From Chloranthus sessilifolius (Eukaryota; Streptophyta; Magnoliopsida; Chloranthales; Chloranthaceae), in assembly GCA_021018995.1 (NCBI GenBank), contig CM037588.1:94276765-94340764 (forward strand): a stretch of DNA of 64,000 bases, in the 5' to 3' direction. Position numbers and translations under genes: made by a program. Below the pieces are notes generated by a model. It did no database searches and was not told where the DNA came from. It worked only from the letters and a program-made list of their open reading frames with translations. Below are positions 22,631-34,060 of the stretch, in pieces. Numbering within the stretch: the first letter of the stretch is position 1; the number at the start of each line of letters is the position of its first letter.

Positions 22631-23231
22631 ATCCGAGATTTTCCATGTGTTTCGGGTTGGAATTACACCAATGCACTTCATCCGTCTGTACTGTATAGTT
22701 ACCAACCTCATCTTGGTAGTCCTCAATAAGTCGTGATATGAGGCGTGCGCATGGCATGGTGTTCGATGGTTTCTTTCCCATATCCAACATCTGGTTGTGG
22801 GAATGGATCAGGCCATCAACGTCTATTTCTGTCGCATCAAACCATTTGTCCTCAAAGATCGCGAATAGAGCTTGCAGTAGTACTCCCACCCTCACTTCTT
22901 TTTTCCTCAGAGGAAAGAGATTACATCAGAAGACGATGTCGATCCACCATATCTCAGATGGTAATTGTGATTGACCTGGCCCGTGTTGTCCGCGGGTCAT
23001 ATCTACGACTATTTGGGGAAAGGGCACTTTCTCTAGGTTTGGTGGTTGTAGTCCCCAATTTTCTCTATATATTAACGGAACATTCATGGCTGTAGCTATG
23101 CGATCATGATCAAACTTAAGCACTCGATTGTCTAAGGTGGTACAGAGTCTCCCATCCCATTCAACATTGAGATTCTGGTAAAAGAGTTTGACAATTCGCG
23201 GATAATAGTGTCTATGGAATGGCTTGAGCAA
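22631..23231 (-). pseudogene. Extra ORF of the Tekay-like element (plant transposon-protein-like)
   Basis: Two consecutive minus-strand frames (22926-23231, then 22611-22895) encode MLKPFHRHYYPRIVKLFYQN, NVEWDGRLCTTLDNRVLKFD, IATAMNVPLIYRENW and, after a break, LLQALFAIFEDKWFDATEID with ISRLIEDYQDEVGNY. The pattern (Tyr-Pro, KLFYQNL, a short beta segment, then a helical region) resembles the 'putative plant transposon protein' domain found in ORFs of plant retroelements; this is family resemblance from memory. It lies 3' of the integrase/chromodomain, an unusual place for coding sequence in Tekay. The insertion at 22630 removes its tail. Confidence 0.45.
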
Positions 23232-24236
23232 GGTCGTCAGGTTAGCCCTTTCTAGATAATTAATCGACCAATGAAGTGCTTCCTTGCTTTCAAAATACTG
23301 TTGGTCAAAAGACCATTCTAAATCGAAGGTTTTGGCATTCCTCCACGGGTTGGGTTATTCCCATAACGGTGGAGGGGTGGAATGTCACGGGGCCTTGCCC
23401 TTCGATCTTGTAGATGGTGTCAACTTGGAAGCCATAGAATGATGAATCGAAAATGAAAGGAAGGAAATTAGGGTTTTTTTTTTACCTCGTGGAGTAGCTT
23501 TAATCGTGGTGAATCGGATTCAGCAAAGGTTTGCACATGTAGATCGTTGAGTTTTAAGAGATTTGGCATGAGAAAATACCCTTTTCAAAGGAAAATGGGT
23601 TCGATTTCCACGCGGGAGAGGAGAAGAGAAAGGGTCCCACATTTTGAAAGTTCAAAAATGACAAGGATTAGGGTTTTTTAGGCCCCTTTTATCCTTTCAC
23701 AATCACCGTGGTGACCTTAAGTTCTCACCACGACGAGCCACAACCTGAAGGTATCGCCGCAACGTGCTTTGATCTCGTTGCGGTGAGGTGTACAGGAATA
23801 GGCTCGCTATATTTTCATTGTGTTCTGTGTGGTCTGCACTCTAGATTGGTTCTATATACTAACATGGTGAGTTAAGGGTTAGTATACCCTACAATTAGTG
23901 GTCAGTGCATCCATATATCGTGAGGTTTATCCAAGTCTCGATTGAAAAGATCAACTATTACGCATTCATTCTAAAATCATGAATACTAAATACAAATTTT
24001 GGCACGATTAGTGAACATCAGATTAGTACACTTATGAATAATTGACCTTATTGAAATAAAGGAGGATACTAATCGCATATTTCATCTTCACGCTCCCATG
24101 TATCTTCAGTGGCGGAGTGATTGCGCCATTGGACTAAGACCAGTGGAATTCGCTTGGTTCTTAGAATTTGTTCATTGCAGTCTAAAATCTTCATTGGCTC
24201 TTCAACCAACGTTAAATCCTCTTGGACTTCGATTGG
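23232..24236. other. Tekay-like internal region, no gene seen
   Basis: Between the extra ORF and the chromodomain. A few CGGCGAG-like motifs (CACCGTGGTGA, CACCACGACGAG at 23700-23790) echo those in the LTR. I see no intact coding frame. Confidence 0.4.
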
Positions 24237-24460
24237 CTAGTAGTCCGACACATGTGACGCATCTCTCACATACTTTTTGAGCATCGACACATGGAACACG
24301 TCGTGGATACTAAACAACTGTTGCGGTAAAGCGATGTAATAGGCCACTTCGCCAACATGAACCAAAATTTCAAAAGGACCAATATAACTAGGGCTAAGCT
24401 TTCCTCGCTTGCCAAATCGCATCACGCCCTTTGTCTACATGATCTCCAACCTGAAGAGAG
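24237..24460 (-). pseudogene. Integrase C-terminus / pre-chromodomain region
   Basis: Minus-strand frame reads MMRFGKRGKLSPSYIGPFEI, then VAYYIALPQQLFSIHDVFHV and SMLKKYVRDASHV. This is the GPY/F-type module (SPSYIGPFEI) followed by the linker into the chromodomain of plant chromoviruses; the chromodomain itself, which would target heterochromatin, is not readable as an intact frame. The frame ends at a stop at 24237. Confidence 0.8.
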
Positions 24461-25401
24461 CATGATTGTCAGCATTATTCATATGAAATTGAAACACAAG
24501 ATGACATTTCATACTAAAGTTACCTAAAATTCAACATTTGACCTCTTAAGATCAGCATAACTCTTCTGACGGCTCTGGGTGACCTTTAATTGCACAAGAA
24601 TGAGATAGACGGTCTCATTTGTGCTCTCAATAAGTTTCAGGCCCATCAATAAGTGCTTTCCAACCTCTTCCTAGATGAGTGGAGACTTACATCGATGACT
24701 ATACAATGCTTCAAACGGAGCCATCTCGATGCTCGCTTGATAGCTATTATTGTATGCAAACTCAATCAAGGGCAAGTGTTTATCCCATGATCCTTGGAAG
24801 TCCAACATACAAACCCATAACATATCCTCGATCACCTATTTCACCCTTTCAGTTTGTTTATCAGTTTGGGGTGAAATGCCGAGCTGAATTATAATTTGGA
24901 ACCCATCCCTTCTTGGAATCGCTGCCAGAATTGAGATGTATAGAGTGGGTCTCGATCTGATACTATGCTCGTGGGTATGCCGTGAAGTCTTATTATCTCC
25001 TTCAAGCACAATTCTTCTAATTTGTTGGTTCTATTGTGTGCACTGTAAGGCAGAAAGTGCACTGACTTTGTTAATTGGTTGACGACTACCCAAATTGCGT
25101 TATATCCCTTCTGAGTTCTCGGAAACCCAAGGATGAAGTCCATAGAAATGTTCTCCCATTTCCACTCGGGAATTGGTAGTGGCTGCAACATACCAAATGG
25201 GTGTCTATGGTTGACTTTAACCTGCTGACAAACCAAGCACTTTTCTATGTGCTCTGTGAAGTCTCTTTGCAGTCCTTTCCATAAAAAATTCTTCTTAAGA
25301 TTGTGATACATTTTGGCGCTGCCCAGATGAATAGCATATACTGATTTGTGGGCTTCTTCTAGTATCTCGTGTCGCAGGTCGACATCGGTCGGCACGCACA
25401 A
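24461..25401 (-). pseudogene. Integrase: zinc-binding domain and catalytic core
   Basis: The frame 24889-25401 starts MCVPTDVDLRHEILEEAHKS and contains the HHCC zinc domain (H in EEAHKS, H in AIHLGS, CLVCQQVK), then the catalytic core with MDFILGFP (first Asp) and IVSDRDPLYTSQFW (second Asp). Below 24889 the frame breaks, and the stretch with the expected Glu must be read through stops to 24461. VVDRLTKSAHF is changed to VVNQLTKSVHF. The enzyme would insert element cDNA into the genome. Frameshifts make it inactive. Confidence 0.85.
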
Positions 25402-25769
25402 TCATCCTCTGAACAACAAGGACCCATCATCCTTAATAGAAAACTTCGTCTGATTTCCATTGAGTAGTTCTTATCAGATAGCCCTGAGTTTTGTATCGGT
25501 TAACTGGCTTTCTCGGGTCCTATCGAAGAGTAGCGATCTTATCTTGATATTAGCTAATAGAGCTCCCAAATTCTTCACTTCAAATGCAGTGTCACATGAG
25601 GCAATGTCCTCCAATAGATGCCACTTGTGGATCCTGGCCACGAGATATGACAGCTGAGCTGATGATTTTCAGCTTAACGCATCAGCTACCACGTTTGCCT
25701 AACCTGGATGATACTGGATGAAACAATCGTAATCTTTCAACAATTCCATCCATCTCCTCTGCCTTAGAT

Positions 25770-26274
25770 TCAGGTCTTTCTAGGTAAATAGATACTTGAG
25801 ACTCTTGTGGTTGGTGAAAAAATCTCAAATGCTTCACCATACAAGTAATGTCTCCAAATCATCAAGGCAAAAATGACCGCTGCTAACTCCAAGTCATGTG
25901 TAGGGTAGTTTTTCACGTGGTCTTTCAGCTGGCTAGATCCATACACCACAACTTTTTCATGTTCATTTAATACGCAACATAACCCACTATGGGATGCATT
26001 ACTGAAAACAGTGAATCCCCCACTGCCGAATGGTAGGGTGAGTATGGCTGCAGAGGTCAATCTCCTTTTTTAGATCTTGAAAGCTCTGTTCACATGACTT
26101 AATCCACTCAAATTTAGCAGTCTTTCGAGTGAGAAGTGTGAGTGGTTCAGCAAGCTTTGCAAACCCTTCCACAAATCTTCTGTAGTATCTAGCTAACCCC
26201 AGAAAACTATGAATTTCGATCACAGTTCTTGGCCGCTCCCATTTGACTACACCTTCTATCTTAGCAGGGTCCAC
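25770..26274 (-). pseudogene. RNase H domain and RT thumb/connection
   Basis: The frame 25999-26274 (MDPAKIEGVVKWERPRTVIE, FLGLARYYRRFVEGFAKLAE) is the RT connection. Frame 25770-26060 continues with [40 protein letters not shown] and [18 protein letters not shown], the gypsy RNase H. The catalytic start TDASHSG reads SNASHSG, so the first acidic residue is lost. A frame overlap shows a frameshift near 26020. RNase H would remove the RNA template. Confidence 0.85.
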
Positions 26275-26316
26275 TTTTATACTTGCTTCTGAGATAATGT
26301 GCCCAAGGAAGGTTAC

Positions 26317-26883
26317 TTATTCTAGCCAAAATTCACACTTACTGAGCTTAGCATACAACTGGGAGTCTCGAAGCGTTTGAAGTGCTAGTCGTAGGTGCTG
26401 CTCACGCTCTTCTCTCAACATTGAATAAATGAGAATATCTATTATAAACACGACTGCCCATCTATCCAAATAGGGTTTGAACACTCTGTTCATTAGGTCC
26501 ATAAAAGATGCGGGTGCATTGGTTAGCACAAATGGCATGACAAGAAACTCATATTGGCTGTATCTGGTGCGAAAAGCTATCTTTGGAATGTCTTTAACTT
26601 TCACTTTCATCTATGGTAACCTGACCTCAAGTCAATCTTGGAGAAGACCTTTGCTCCTTGTAATTGATTGAAAATATCGTTGATTCTTTATCGTCAGCTT
26701 GTTTAATTGTCGATAATCGATGCACAGATGTATGAAACTATCCTTCTTTCTGACAAACAGCACAGGTGCTCCCCGTGGAGACACACTCGGCCTGATAAAC
26801 CCCTTATCTAGAAGTTCTTGTAGCTATTCTTTAAGCTCTTTCAATTCCACTGGTGCCATACGATATGGCACCTTTGACACAGG
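26317..26883 (-). pseudogene. Reverse transcriptase, palm region
   Basis: The frame 26317-26610 reads [40 protein letters not shown] and FIIDILIYS. The catalytic YxDD-type motif, normally FIDD here, is FIID, so one of the two metal-binding Asp residues is replaced. Upstream, to 26883, RT fingers (for example [24 protein letters not shown] text on the minus strand) are readable only across stops. It is a non-functional copy. Confidence 0.8.
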
Positions 26884-27483
26884 TTATGTGTCGGGAGCTA
26901 AGTCTACTGTAAATTCCACCTCTCTATCTAGCGGTAAGCCTGGCAGTTCTTCAGGAAATACGTCAGGGAAGTCACGCACAATAGGAATCTCCAAAATTTT
27001 AACTTTCTCTTCCCATTGGCCTTCTAAGAATGCAATGTAACCCTTACAACCACCTTTCTTCAGTCGTTCGGCTTGTATAGCTGATATAAATGGAGCGATG
27101 GTTAATTGTATGCCATAGAACAGGAACGGTCTACTCTTTTCAAGGCGAAAAGTGACGATCTCCCTATGGCAATCGACGTTGGTGTGGTGTGCGGATAACC
27201 AATCCATGCCTAGAATTACATCGAATCCTTGTATATGTAGTAGGATTAGGTCGATTTCAGTTTCATGATCTTTGTAGTCCTCAATGGCTACTATCATTGA
27301 TCGGTATATTATGTCCGTGCTAACGACACTCCCAGTCGGGACTGATACCGCCAAGATAAAGTCTAGTGGTTTGGGACTGACTTTCATCTTTGTTGCGAAT
27401 TGAGGAGTTATAAACGAATGTGTGGATCTTGGATCTATTAACAATCGAGCCTCGTAACAATAATAATCACTCTTCTTATACAT
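26884..27483 (-). pseudogene. Aspartic protease and RT N-terminus
   Basis: A 199-residue frame. The protease core is recognisable from ARLLIDPRSTHSFITPQFAT and GFDVILGMDWLSAHHTNVDC. The active-site triad, normally DSG, is DPR: the Asp is kept but Ser-Gly is replaced. The frame ends with IVRDFPDVFPEELPGLPLDR, the standard lead-in to RT in chromoviruses. It lies between gag (right) and RT (left). Confidence 0.85.
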
Positions 27484-27597
27484 GTGTACGGTACCTAGGT
27501 TTCATGCATCACATTCAATTAGAGATACACATACCCATTTATGGCTTTTAAAGATAAAATTTAAACTAATTTATTTTTATTTATACACCTTCTTCAT

Positions 27598-28860
27598 CTA
27601 AAATGCGAATAAATAAAATTGACTATTCCGAAAGGAATTTATACCTTGAATCACATCATTGTTGGCTTGAGAATAGGCTCGACCTTGCATTGGGGGCCGT
27701 GTGGATCTCAAAGTTGGCACTGCAATGGTTGCTCCCTCCTTCATTTCTGGGCATTCTTTGATACAGTGCCCCATCTTTCCACACTTAAAGCAAGCCCCTA
27801 TAGTCTTATGGCACTCCTCAGTCTTATATGGTTTTCCACACTTCGCACATATAGTTGTTAGTGTGGAAGAGGCGGTACGAGAAGCCGTTGATGCTGCTCT
27901 TGCTACGCCCATGATCGTTGGGCCTGGTGCATTAAAAGGACTTGGAGGTCTTAGAGGTAGAAGCGACAAAGTTGCCAGAGTGTATGATCTTAATGACGCC
28001 TCAGGAATAGGTGAGGGTTGTAACGTCATCAAATATCTCGGCCTCTTGCTAGCCTGCTTTGAGCTCAGTGCTTGGGATTGAGCTTTTCTACTTTTTGCTT
28101 GTTCATCCCTCCTCTTAAACATGCTATCCAAATCCCGCTCAGCAATGAGAGCCAATCTAACTACCCATTCATAAGTCATTGCTTCAAATAGAGATATTCT
28201 CTCTTTAATGACCAACTTTAGATCATATTCAAATTTCTGGGTCTTCATCAATTCGGTTGCCACTAATGTTGGGGCGAACTGGGATAGTCGAGTGAATTCA
28301 ATCTCATATTCTCACACACTCATCTGTCCTTGCACCAAATTGGCAAATTAGATTTCTAACTGTCGTCTCTCCGGTGCTGGAAAATATTTTTCGTTAAACA
28401 CTCGGGTGAATTCAGCTCATGTCCAATGCGTCCCTGGCACTCGGGTCCTCTCAACCGATTTCCACCAAGGGTCCGCTTCACCCTCGAGTTGGAACAAATC
28501 CCAACTCACCTTCTCTTCCTTTGTACACGGGATTCTCTGAAGTAGTTTCTCAATTTGGTTTATCCACTTCTCAGCTTCCATGGGATCATCTTGCCCATAA
28601 AAGCTCGGCGGTCGCAATCTCCAAAAATCTTGAAAACCAAATGGTTGCCTTCTCTCAGCCAGGACTGCCATGGTATTCTCCATTGTTTCTAGCAGTTGAT
28701 GGTTGTTGTCATCTCTGAGAATGTTTCCAAGGTTGCTCCCAGCTCTAGATGCGTTATTGTTGTTGCCCACAGGGATAGCCTTTGATCTTGAAGCTAAACC
28801 CCTACCATTTGTAGTGTCTCCAATATTTATGGTCCTTGGTCTTCCCCGTCGTAGAGGCAT
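27598..28860 (-). pseudogene. Tekay-like gag
   Basis: Frame 28417-28860 begins MPLRRGRPRTINIGDTTNGR at 28860 and includes FWRLRPPSFYGQDDPMEAEK and WDLFQLEGEADPWW, the chromovirus capsid region. After a break, frame 27598-28263 has the helical end (YEWVVRLALIAERDLDSMFK), a Ser/Pro-rich linker, and a zinc knuckle CFKCGKMGHCIKEC (CX2CX4HX4C) preceded by CAKCGKPYKTEEC. Gag would form the particle and package RNA. The gap 28264-28416 contains stops. Confidence 0.85.
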
Positions 28861-29090
28861 GTCGACCTGTCATGACCAAGCACAAGCTAAGTCAGATCAG
28901 TCCTCAGACTAAAGTCTTAGCTCTAACCTTAACAGTTGAACCTAATTGCCATTGCTTCAAACTCAAATTACAGCTCTGAATTAAAAACCTTAGTCCCAAG
29001 GGAATTCAAACTAGGGTTTTGATACTCTCTATGACACACGGTGGCACAATTGGATCCGTTCTGCCATAGTACATTGAATCTAGTACTTAA

Positions 29091-29102
29091 GCTTTGATAC
29101 CA
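29091..29102 (-). other. Primer-binding site, initiator tRNA-Met
   Basis: Minus-strand TGGTATCAAAGC, 11 of 12 bases of the standard iMet PBS TGGTATCAGAGC, two bases inside the 5' LTR. Confidence 0.95.
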
Positions 29103-29104
29103 CC

Positions 29105-31970
29105 TGTGACAGCCTGAATTTCCTTACCTCAAAACCCGTGTCATAAGATCACGCGTGCGATCTGAATAACAATGATGCTATGGTATTGAAGTGCATGCAT
29201 CACTTCCTGACAGCTCGATCTTTCCTCACATTATCAATAGGAAGGATCGGGCCATCTCACCATGGTAAGCTGACAAATGTAGAAGCAAAGTGCGCAAGCG
29301 GAGACAAAGCGAAAGCATAAACAAAATAGCAATGTAAACTCAAAACTATCCATCACATAAATACCTAATAACTATATACCATTCACATATATACCCAAAA
29401 AGAACAAGCACCGGTGAAGGGCAACCTCACCTAAACAGTGGAGCAAATATTCATATTCAGTTTACAAAACACTACACCGTATCCAAAAAAAAGCCCAAAA
29501 CAAATCTCAACTCTCAACCAAAACAGCTATGGATAGAACTCCTCAAGCGGTTCTTCCTCTTCCTCAGGCACATAATTTGGATCCTCATATTGCTCCGGAT
29601 CCCATATAGGTTCAACTCCAACAGCTGTGACGTATAGTTGGGAATGAGCTACAGTCCAAGCTTAATAAGGAATCACAATTGATCATTCTTATTCATGAAT
29701 CTTGATGCATAGATAGAGATAAGATTTTAAATAAGAAATTTTCTAACTAAAAGTCAAAACTCATTCTTTCATGAATGCAAGTAATTAGGTTTCAAACTAA
29801 TGCATATCAGATCAAGAGAACGTATCAGAAGCATGGGAAAGAAACAAGAAAATACATCACTAGAACGTGTGGCAAGAAATCACAAACAAGGTCGAATATC
29901 AAACTGTCAAGCCCCTAAGCTACATTAGCAAGGTCACTTGAACCATGACATCGAGCCCCTGAGCTACATTAACAGGGTTACTTAATTCAAGAAGCCAAGC
30001 CCTTGAGCTACGTTAACATGGTCAATTAGATCGAGACGGATTGCCAACCCCCGAGAAAGTTACAGTTGAGCCGGATTGCCAAGCCCTTGAGTAAGTTAGC
30101 AAGGTCACTTGAGCCATTACCAAGGCCCTGAGCAAGTTAACAGGGTCACTTGAACCGGATCTTTCAATCATAGAGACATGAAGCATGACGAGAGTAACAT
30201 GGCATATACACAATTCAAACAAACAATAACCAAACTTTTCGAGTCGAATACACGATCTATCAATGGTGAATTACACAAGTTTGGAATGTGTATTGAAATC
30301 ATATACAATATCATATCAAGATGCGGGCACAAGAACATGCAAATCGTGTGCATAATCCAAAGTTATATTTTTCAAAACATGGCAGTATACTTGTTTAGCA
30401 ATTTTAGAAAATATTAGTATATACTACTTGCATCAATAACATGAATTTCAGGCGAGATGTTCTTCCCTACCTCAAGTGTCGGAATCACACAAATCAAAAG
30501 CACACGAATCAAGGCTAACTCTCTCAATGGTCCTCTTATTCACCCTAAATCACACCACTCACAGGTACTAATGATCAGCTAATTACACGTGTCAAAATTA
30601 GGACACGCAAGGCTTAAAACTAATTCCACAAACAGGGGACTCCTCGCTGCGGCGAGATACAGGGTCGCCGCGGCAAGGTCCACAATATTCCATGTGGCAC
30701 CTACATTCTCACCACGGCGAGAATTCACAGTGCCAAAATGGCTTGTAATTTAAGGTAGCACTCACCGCGGCGAGTGCTTCCGGTCATTTCTCGCCATAGC
30801 AAGTCTCATGTCTCCGCGACGAGCTTTATCAGCTCGCCATCTCTTTATTCATCCTTTGAAGCCTCAAAATTCCAAATTTATTGTATAACCTTCATCCTAA
30901 AGGCCTAATAGAGCCACATAATGCAAGATTTTGCTAAACATAGACTTCTATCTCATTTTAATTATGTGAGCCATGATCCAGAACCCCGAAAATCGAAGAA
31001 TTTGATTTCTAAGTTCTTCATGCATCCGATTTATGATGTTTTGGGGCATGCATTTCTAGAAATTGAATCAATAAGGCCAAATTTGGGGAAATTGAGTCTC
31101 CCTACACTCCTTTGATCATGCATGCACATATTTCAAGATATTGGACCTCAAGAATTCAACTATGAGGCCTCTCGCATGTTCGATTCCCAAAATCCATCGC
31201 ATGAAATCCTAAATCTCGCGTGAATCGATCCTAGATCTAGAAATTAAAATTTATGAAGCTGAGTTAGACAGATTAGCATAATGGAATCTTCTCATGTGAG
31301 GTCTTCATGCTTCGTGGAAGAGATATCTCGCATTTCACGTGATCAATTGTCCGATTCTTCTATCGTAAGTTTGTAGTTTGGTGAATCGTTGCGACGATCG
31401 TGCTAGCAAGGATTTCTTCTCGACGTCGATGGGTTTGGAGAGATCGAATGGCTGGGGAGCTTTTCCAAGGGAAAGACGAGATGAAGGGGAGTAAGGCTCT
31501 CTCTTATTCTCTCAATCAATTTTGAATCCCATGCATAGCTTATGAGTGCGGGATATTATTTATAATATGTGTGTCTGATTCGGTGTGGAATTAGCACACA
31601 CACGTGGGGTCTTAATCCTAAGGCTACGCAATTTGGGTTTTAAACCATGGGCAAGATTAACAAATGGGTATGGTTTCTTGGTATTTTTACTAGCGGTTTG
31701 TCTTAAGCCTTCACCACTAGGTCTTACTCAGAGGACCTGATTGACTATTGGTTCCTGCTCACATGGTTATTAACTGACGGTCCCGATTCTTGGGTTGTTG
31801 AATAATGGGCATAAACTTTGGCCTGATGATCCAATAGGTCCTATCCCATGGACACTCAGTTTTGGATTAATGGACTGGCTCACCATGGTTATCTGGAATA
31901 CATCGACTCGGGTCTTTAATATCAGCACATACCCTGTGCATTCAGGTTCGGGCAAATTCAGGGTGTTACA
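29105..31970 (-). repeat. 5' LTR of the Tekay-like element (2866 bp)
   Basis: On the plus strand it runs from TGTGACAGCCTGAATTTCC to CAGGGTGTTACA and matches 16272-19222 over its length with many substitutions and small indels, indicating an old insertion. It contains AAGCCCCTGAG repeats (29905-30160), CCGCGGCGAG motifs (30640-30840) and a possible minus-strand TATA (TTATAAATAATA near 31555), so here the motif array is downstream of the TATA box. No gene is visible in it. Confidence 0.95.
30640..30840. repeat. CCGCGGCGAG palindrome array, 5' Tekay LTR
   Basis: Core CGGCGAG starts are 30650, 30671, 30715, 30768, 30797 and 30817, giving spacings 21, 44, 53, 29 and 20 bp. The fullest copies are CTCGCTGCGGCGAG and CTCACCGCGGCGAG. 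Phasing is weaker than in the other families but 20-22 bp steps (or twice that) recur. Confidence 0.75.
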
Positions 31971-32983
31971 CCTGGCCTGCCTACCTGCCTACCTGCCTAT
32001 CTATCATTAACCTAAAATCTAATAAACCTACAGTGCACAATTCGAACCAGACCCGAAAGGTCTTGAATTATGTGCATGACAGTATGCGCATAATTCGATT
32101 GTGCACAGATCTACCTACGCACAATCACTCAAAGTTGGACTGCGGTTATGCTTTCATGCACTGCCTGTGGACCCAAATTATGCGCATTGCACCATGCACA
32201 TAATTTGATTATGCGCATGGCCGCATGCACATAATTAGTTCTAAGAGAATTGGAACTAGGACACTCGGCTGAGCCAGTCATTCTTGAGTCGGTGACCAAC
32301 TTCCAGTGGATTATGCGCATGAAACGATGGGCGCAATTCAATTACACGCAGGATTCTATGCTCACAATTCACAAATTATGCACATGTCCCCATGCACGTA
32401 ATTCCTCGAATTCCTATAAATAGGTCCCTACCCCACAACCATTCAAAACACAACTCTCATTCTCAATCTTGTTCATTTTGAAAAATTTATGATTCGCTTT
32501 GAGATTTCAAAGAAAGGAGTTGAGCTATACTCTAGGTTTTTGGTTCCTAGAACAACAGACTCTTCTCTAAAAGTCTCAGGGTAATCAAGCAAGTGGTACT
32601 GGCCCATTAGCCATGATTCTCGAAGGAGTACTAAAGGGATAAGAGCATAGCCTTAGATTCAACCCCTACGAAACCTCTGCCAAAATTCTTAGCCTAGCGC
32701 CAATTAGGTCCCTAACCCCTTCTTAGTATTTACAAAATTTCCCCTGCCTCACCAATTTACCCAAGGGAGCTTACGGAGGGTATCTGAGAACAGGGCCGAT
32801 CCTCCCTAGTGTAGCGGGGCACAACCCCTTTTCTTAGATAGGTTCATTAGGAGTAGAAAACCAAACTAGTTAAACCTTAGGCAACACATAGCTGCTAAAG
32901 TTGGTAACCCACACCTGCATCACATCCTCATGTGATCAGTGATGTTCTACAGTGTAGCTAAATCTATAGATGGAGATCGCAAC
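31971..32983 (+). repeat. D0: family-D LTR, second part
   Basis: Plus-oriented family-D LTR body resumes directly after the Tekay LTR. It shows GCGCATAATT inverted half-sites (32040-32400), a TATA box CCTATAAATAGG (32413), the family block AAGGGAGCTTACGGAGGGTA (32763-32785) and the GTGATCAGTGATG stretch near the LTR end. D1 interrupts it at GATCGCAAC/TGTTGG (32983/32984). No gene is visible in it. Confidence 0.7.
32415..32422 (+). promoter_or_regulatory. Probable TATA box of the D0 LTR
   Basis: CCTATAAATAGGTCCCTA directly after the GCGC/AATT half-site array. Confidence 0.6.
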
Positions 32984-33409
32984 TGTTGGTGTGCACTTTT
33001 TTTGGGTTCCTCTCGGTCCCCATTGAGTCAGTGGCTCCAATTCTATCCAAGTGGACTCTAGCGATGCGGCGTTTGGAATATTAGAAATAAAGGATTTTTT
33101 AGGAAGGTCCCTAGTTTGTTGCGATCGCCAGCTGCAGATATTTAATGACGCTGTAACACGTCAATGATCACGCTTTAGAGCGGGTGTGGGTTACTTCTAT
33201 ACTGAATCGTCCGCCTGCGAACACCAACAGCTATGTCTTTTCTTATAATTTAGATAGTTTAATTTTCCTTCTATTTCCCATTATTGTTATAGTTCTGATA
33301 AGTTTAGACTTCCCATTTTGTTGTGAGTTTAATCATGTGGAAATTTATTATAGTTTATTTAATTTAGTATTCTATTTCTATCAGGAGTCTACTTAATTTT
33401 AGTTTCCTA

Positions 33410-34060
33410 GCACTACTAGAATTCTAATTAATATAGTGTCCTAATACCACTAAAAGTACAATTAACATCGGTCTTCTAATCGTACTAGGAGCGTAGATGT
33501 ATTAATTTTGATGAAACTTTAATTAAACCAAGCATTCTTGTTGTACTGAACTTCTAAGTAAAGCATGTATACTAGTTGTATCGAAATTCTAATTGAAACA
33601 AATATAACAGTCCTACCAGAATTCTAATTGAAATAGAAGACTGATTTTATTAAAACTCTAACTAAAGCAAATATACTAATTTTATTAAAATTCTAATTAA
33701 AGCACATAAACTAATTTTGCTAAAATTCCGATTAAGGCAATGAATTAACTATACTAAATTCTAATTAAAATAAAGGAACTGATTTGACTAGAATTATGAT
33801 CAGAGCAACAAATTAATGATATTAAGATTTTAATTAAAATAAAAGGACTGATTAATGATACTAAGGTCTAATAAAGGAAGGAATTGACTATGCGAGAATT
33901 ATCTAATTAAAATAAAGGAACTAATTTTATTGGAACTCTAATCGAAGCAATTATTCTAAGGATTTAATTAAAATAAAGCAACTAAATTGACTATACTAAA
34001 ATTCTAAAAAGAAATTATGGAACTAATATTATAACCCTAATTAAAGCAACTAAGTAATTC
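33410..34060. repeat. AT-rich imperfect tandem repeat in the D1 LTR
   Basis: About 15 to 20 degenerate units of the type CTAATTAAAATAAAGGAACT plus a short ATTTTACTAAAATT segment, roughly 35-45 bp each. The corresponding region of the D2 LTR (56440-56900) is shorter and more diverged. Confidence 0.7.

Larger units (their letters stand above)
16272..31970 (-). mobile_element. Tekay/Del-like chromovirus, complete but defective
   Basis: Two direct LTRs (16272-19222 and 29105-31970) enclose, on the minus strand, a Met PBS, gag, protease, RT, RNase H, integrase with chromodomain region, an extra ORF and a PPT. That order and the roughly 2.9-kb LTRs fit the Tekay (Del) lineage of chromoviruses. Every coding domain has stops or frame changes. 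A 2.5-kb solo-LTR-like insertion (20141-22630) interrupts the extra ORF. The 5-bp flanks (TCGGG left, CCTGG right) are not identical, so a target duplication is not demonstrated. Confidence 0.9.

Noticed and set aside
29088..29106. Possible tRNA-Met gene at the GATACCA sequence
   Set aside because: Only the 12-nt 3' complement is present, next to an LTR end. It is a primer-binding site.
16272..31970. Target-site duplication for the Tekay-like element
   Set aside because: The flanks TCGGG and CCTGG do not match. I report the LTR pair without claiming a duplication.
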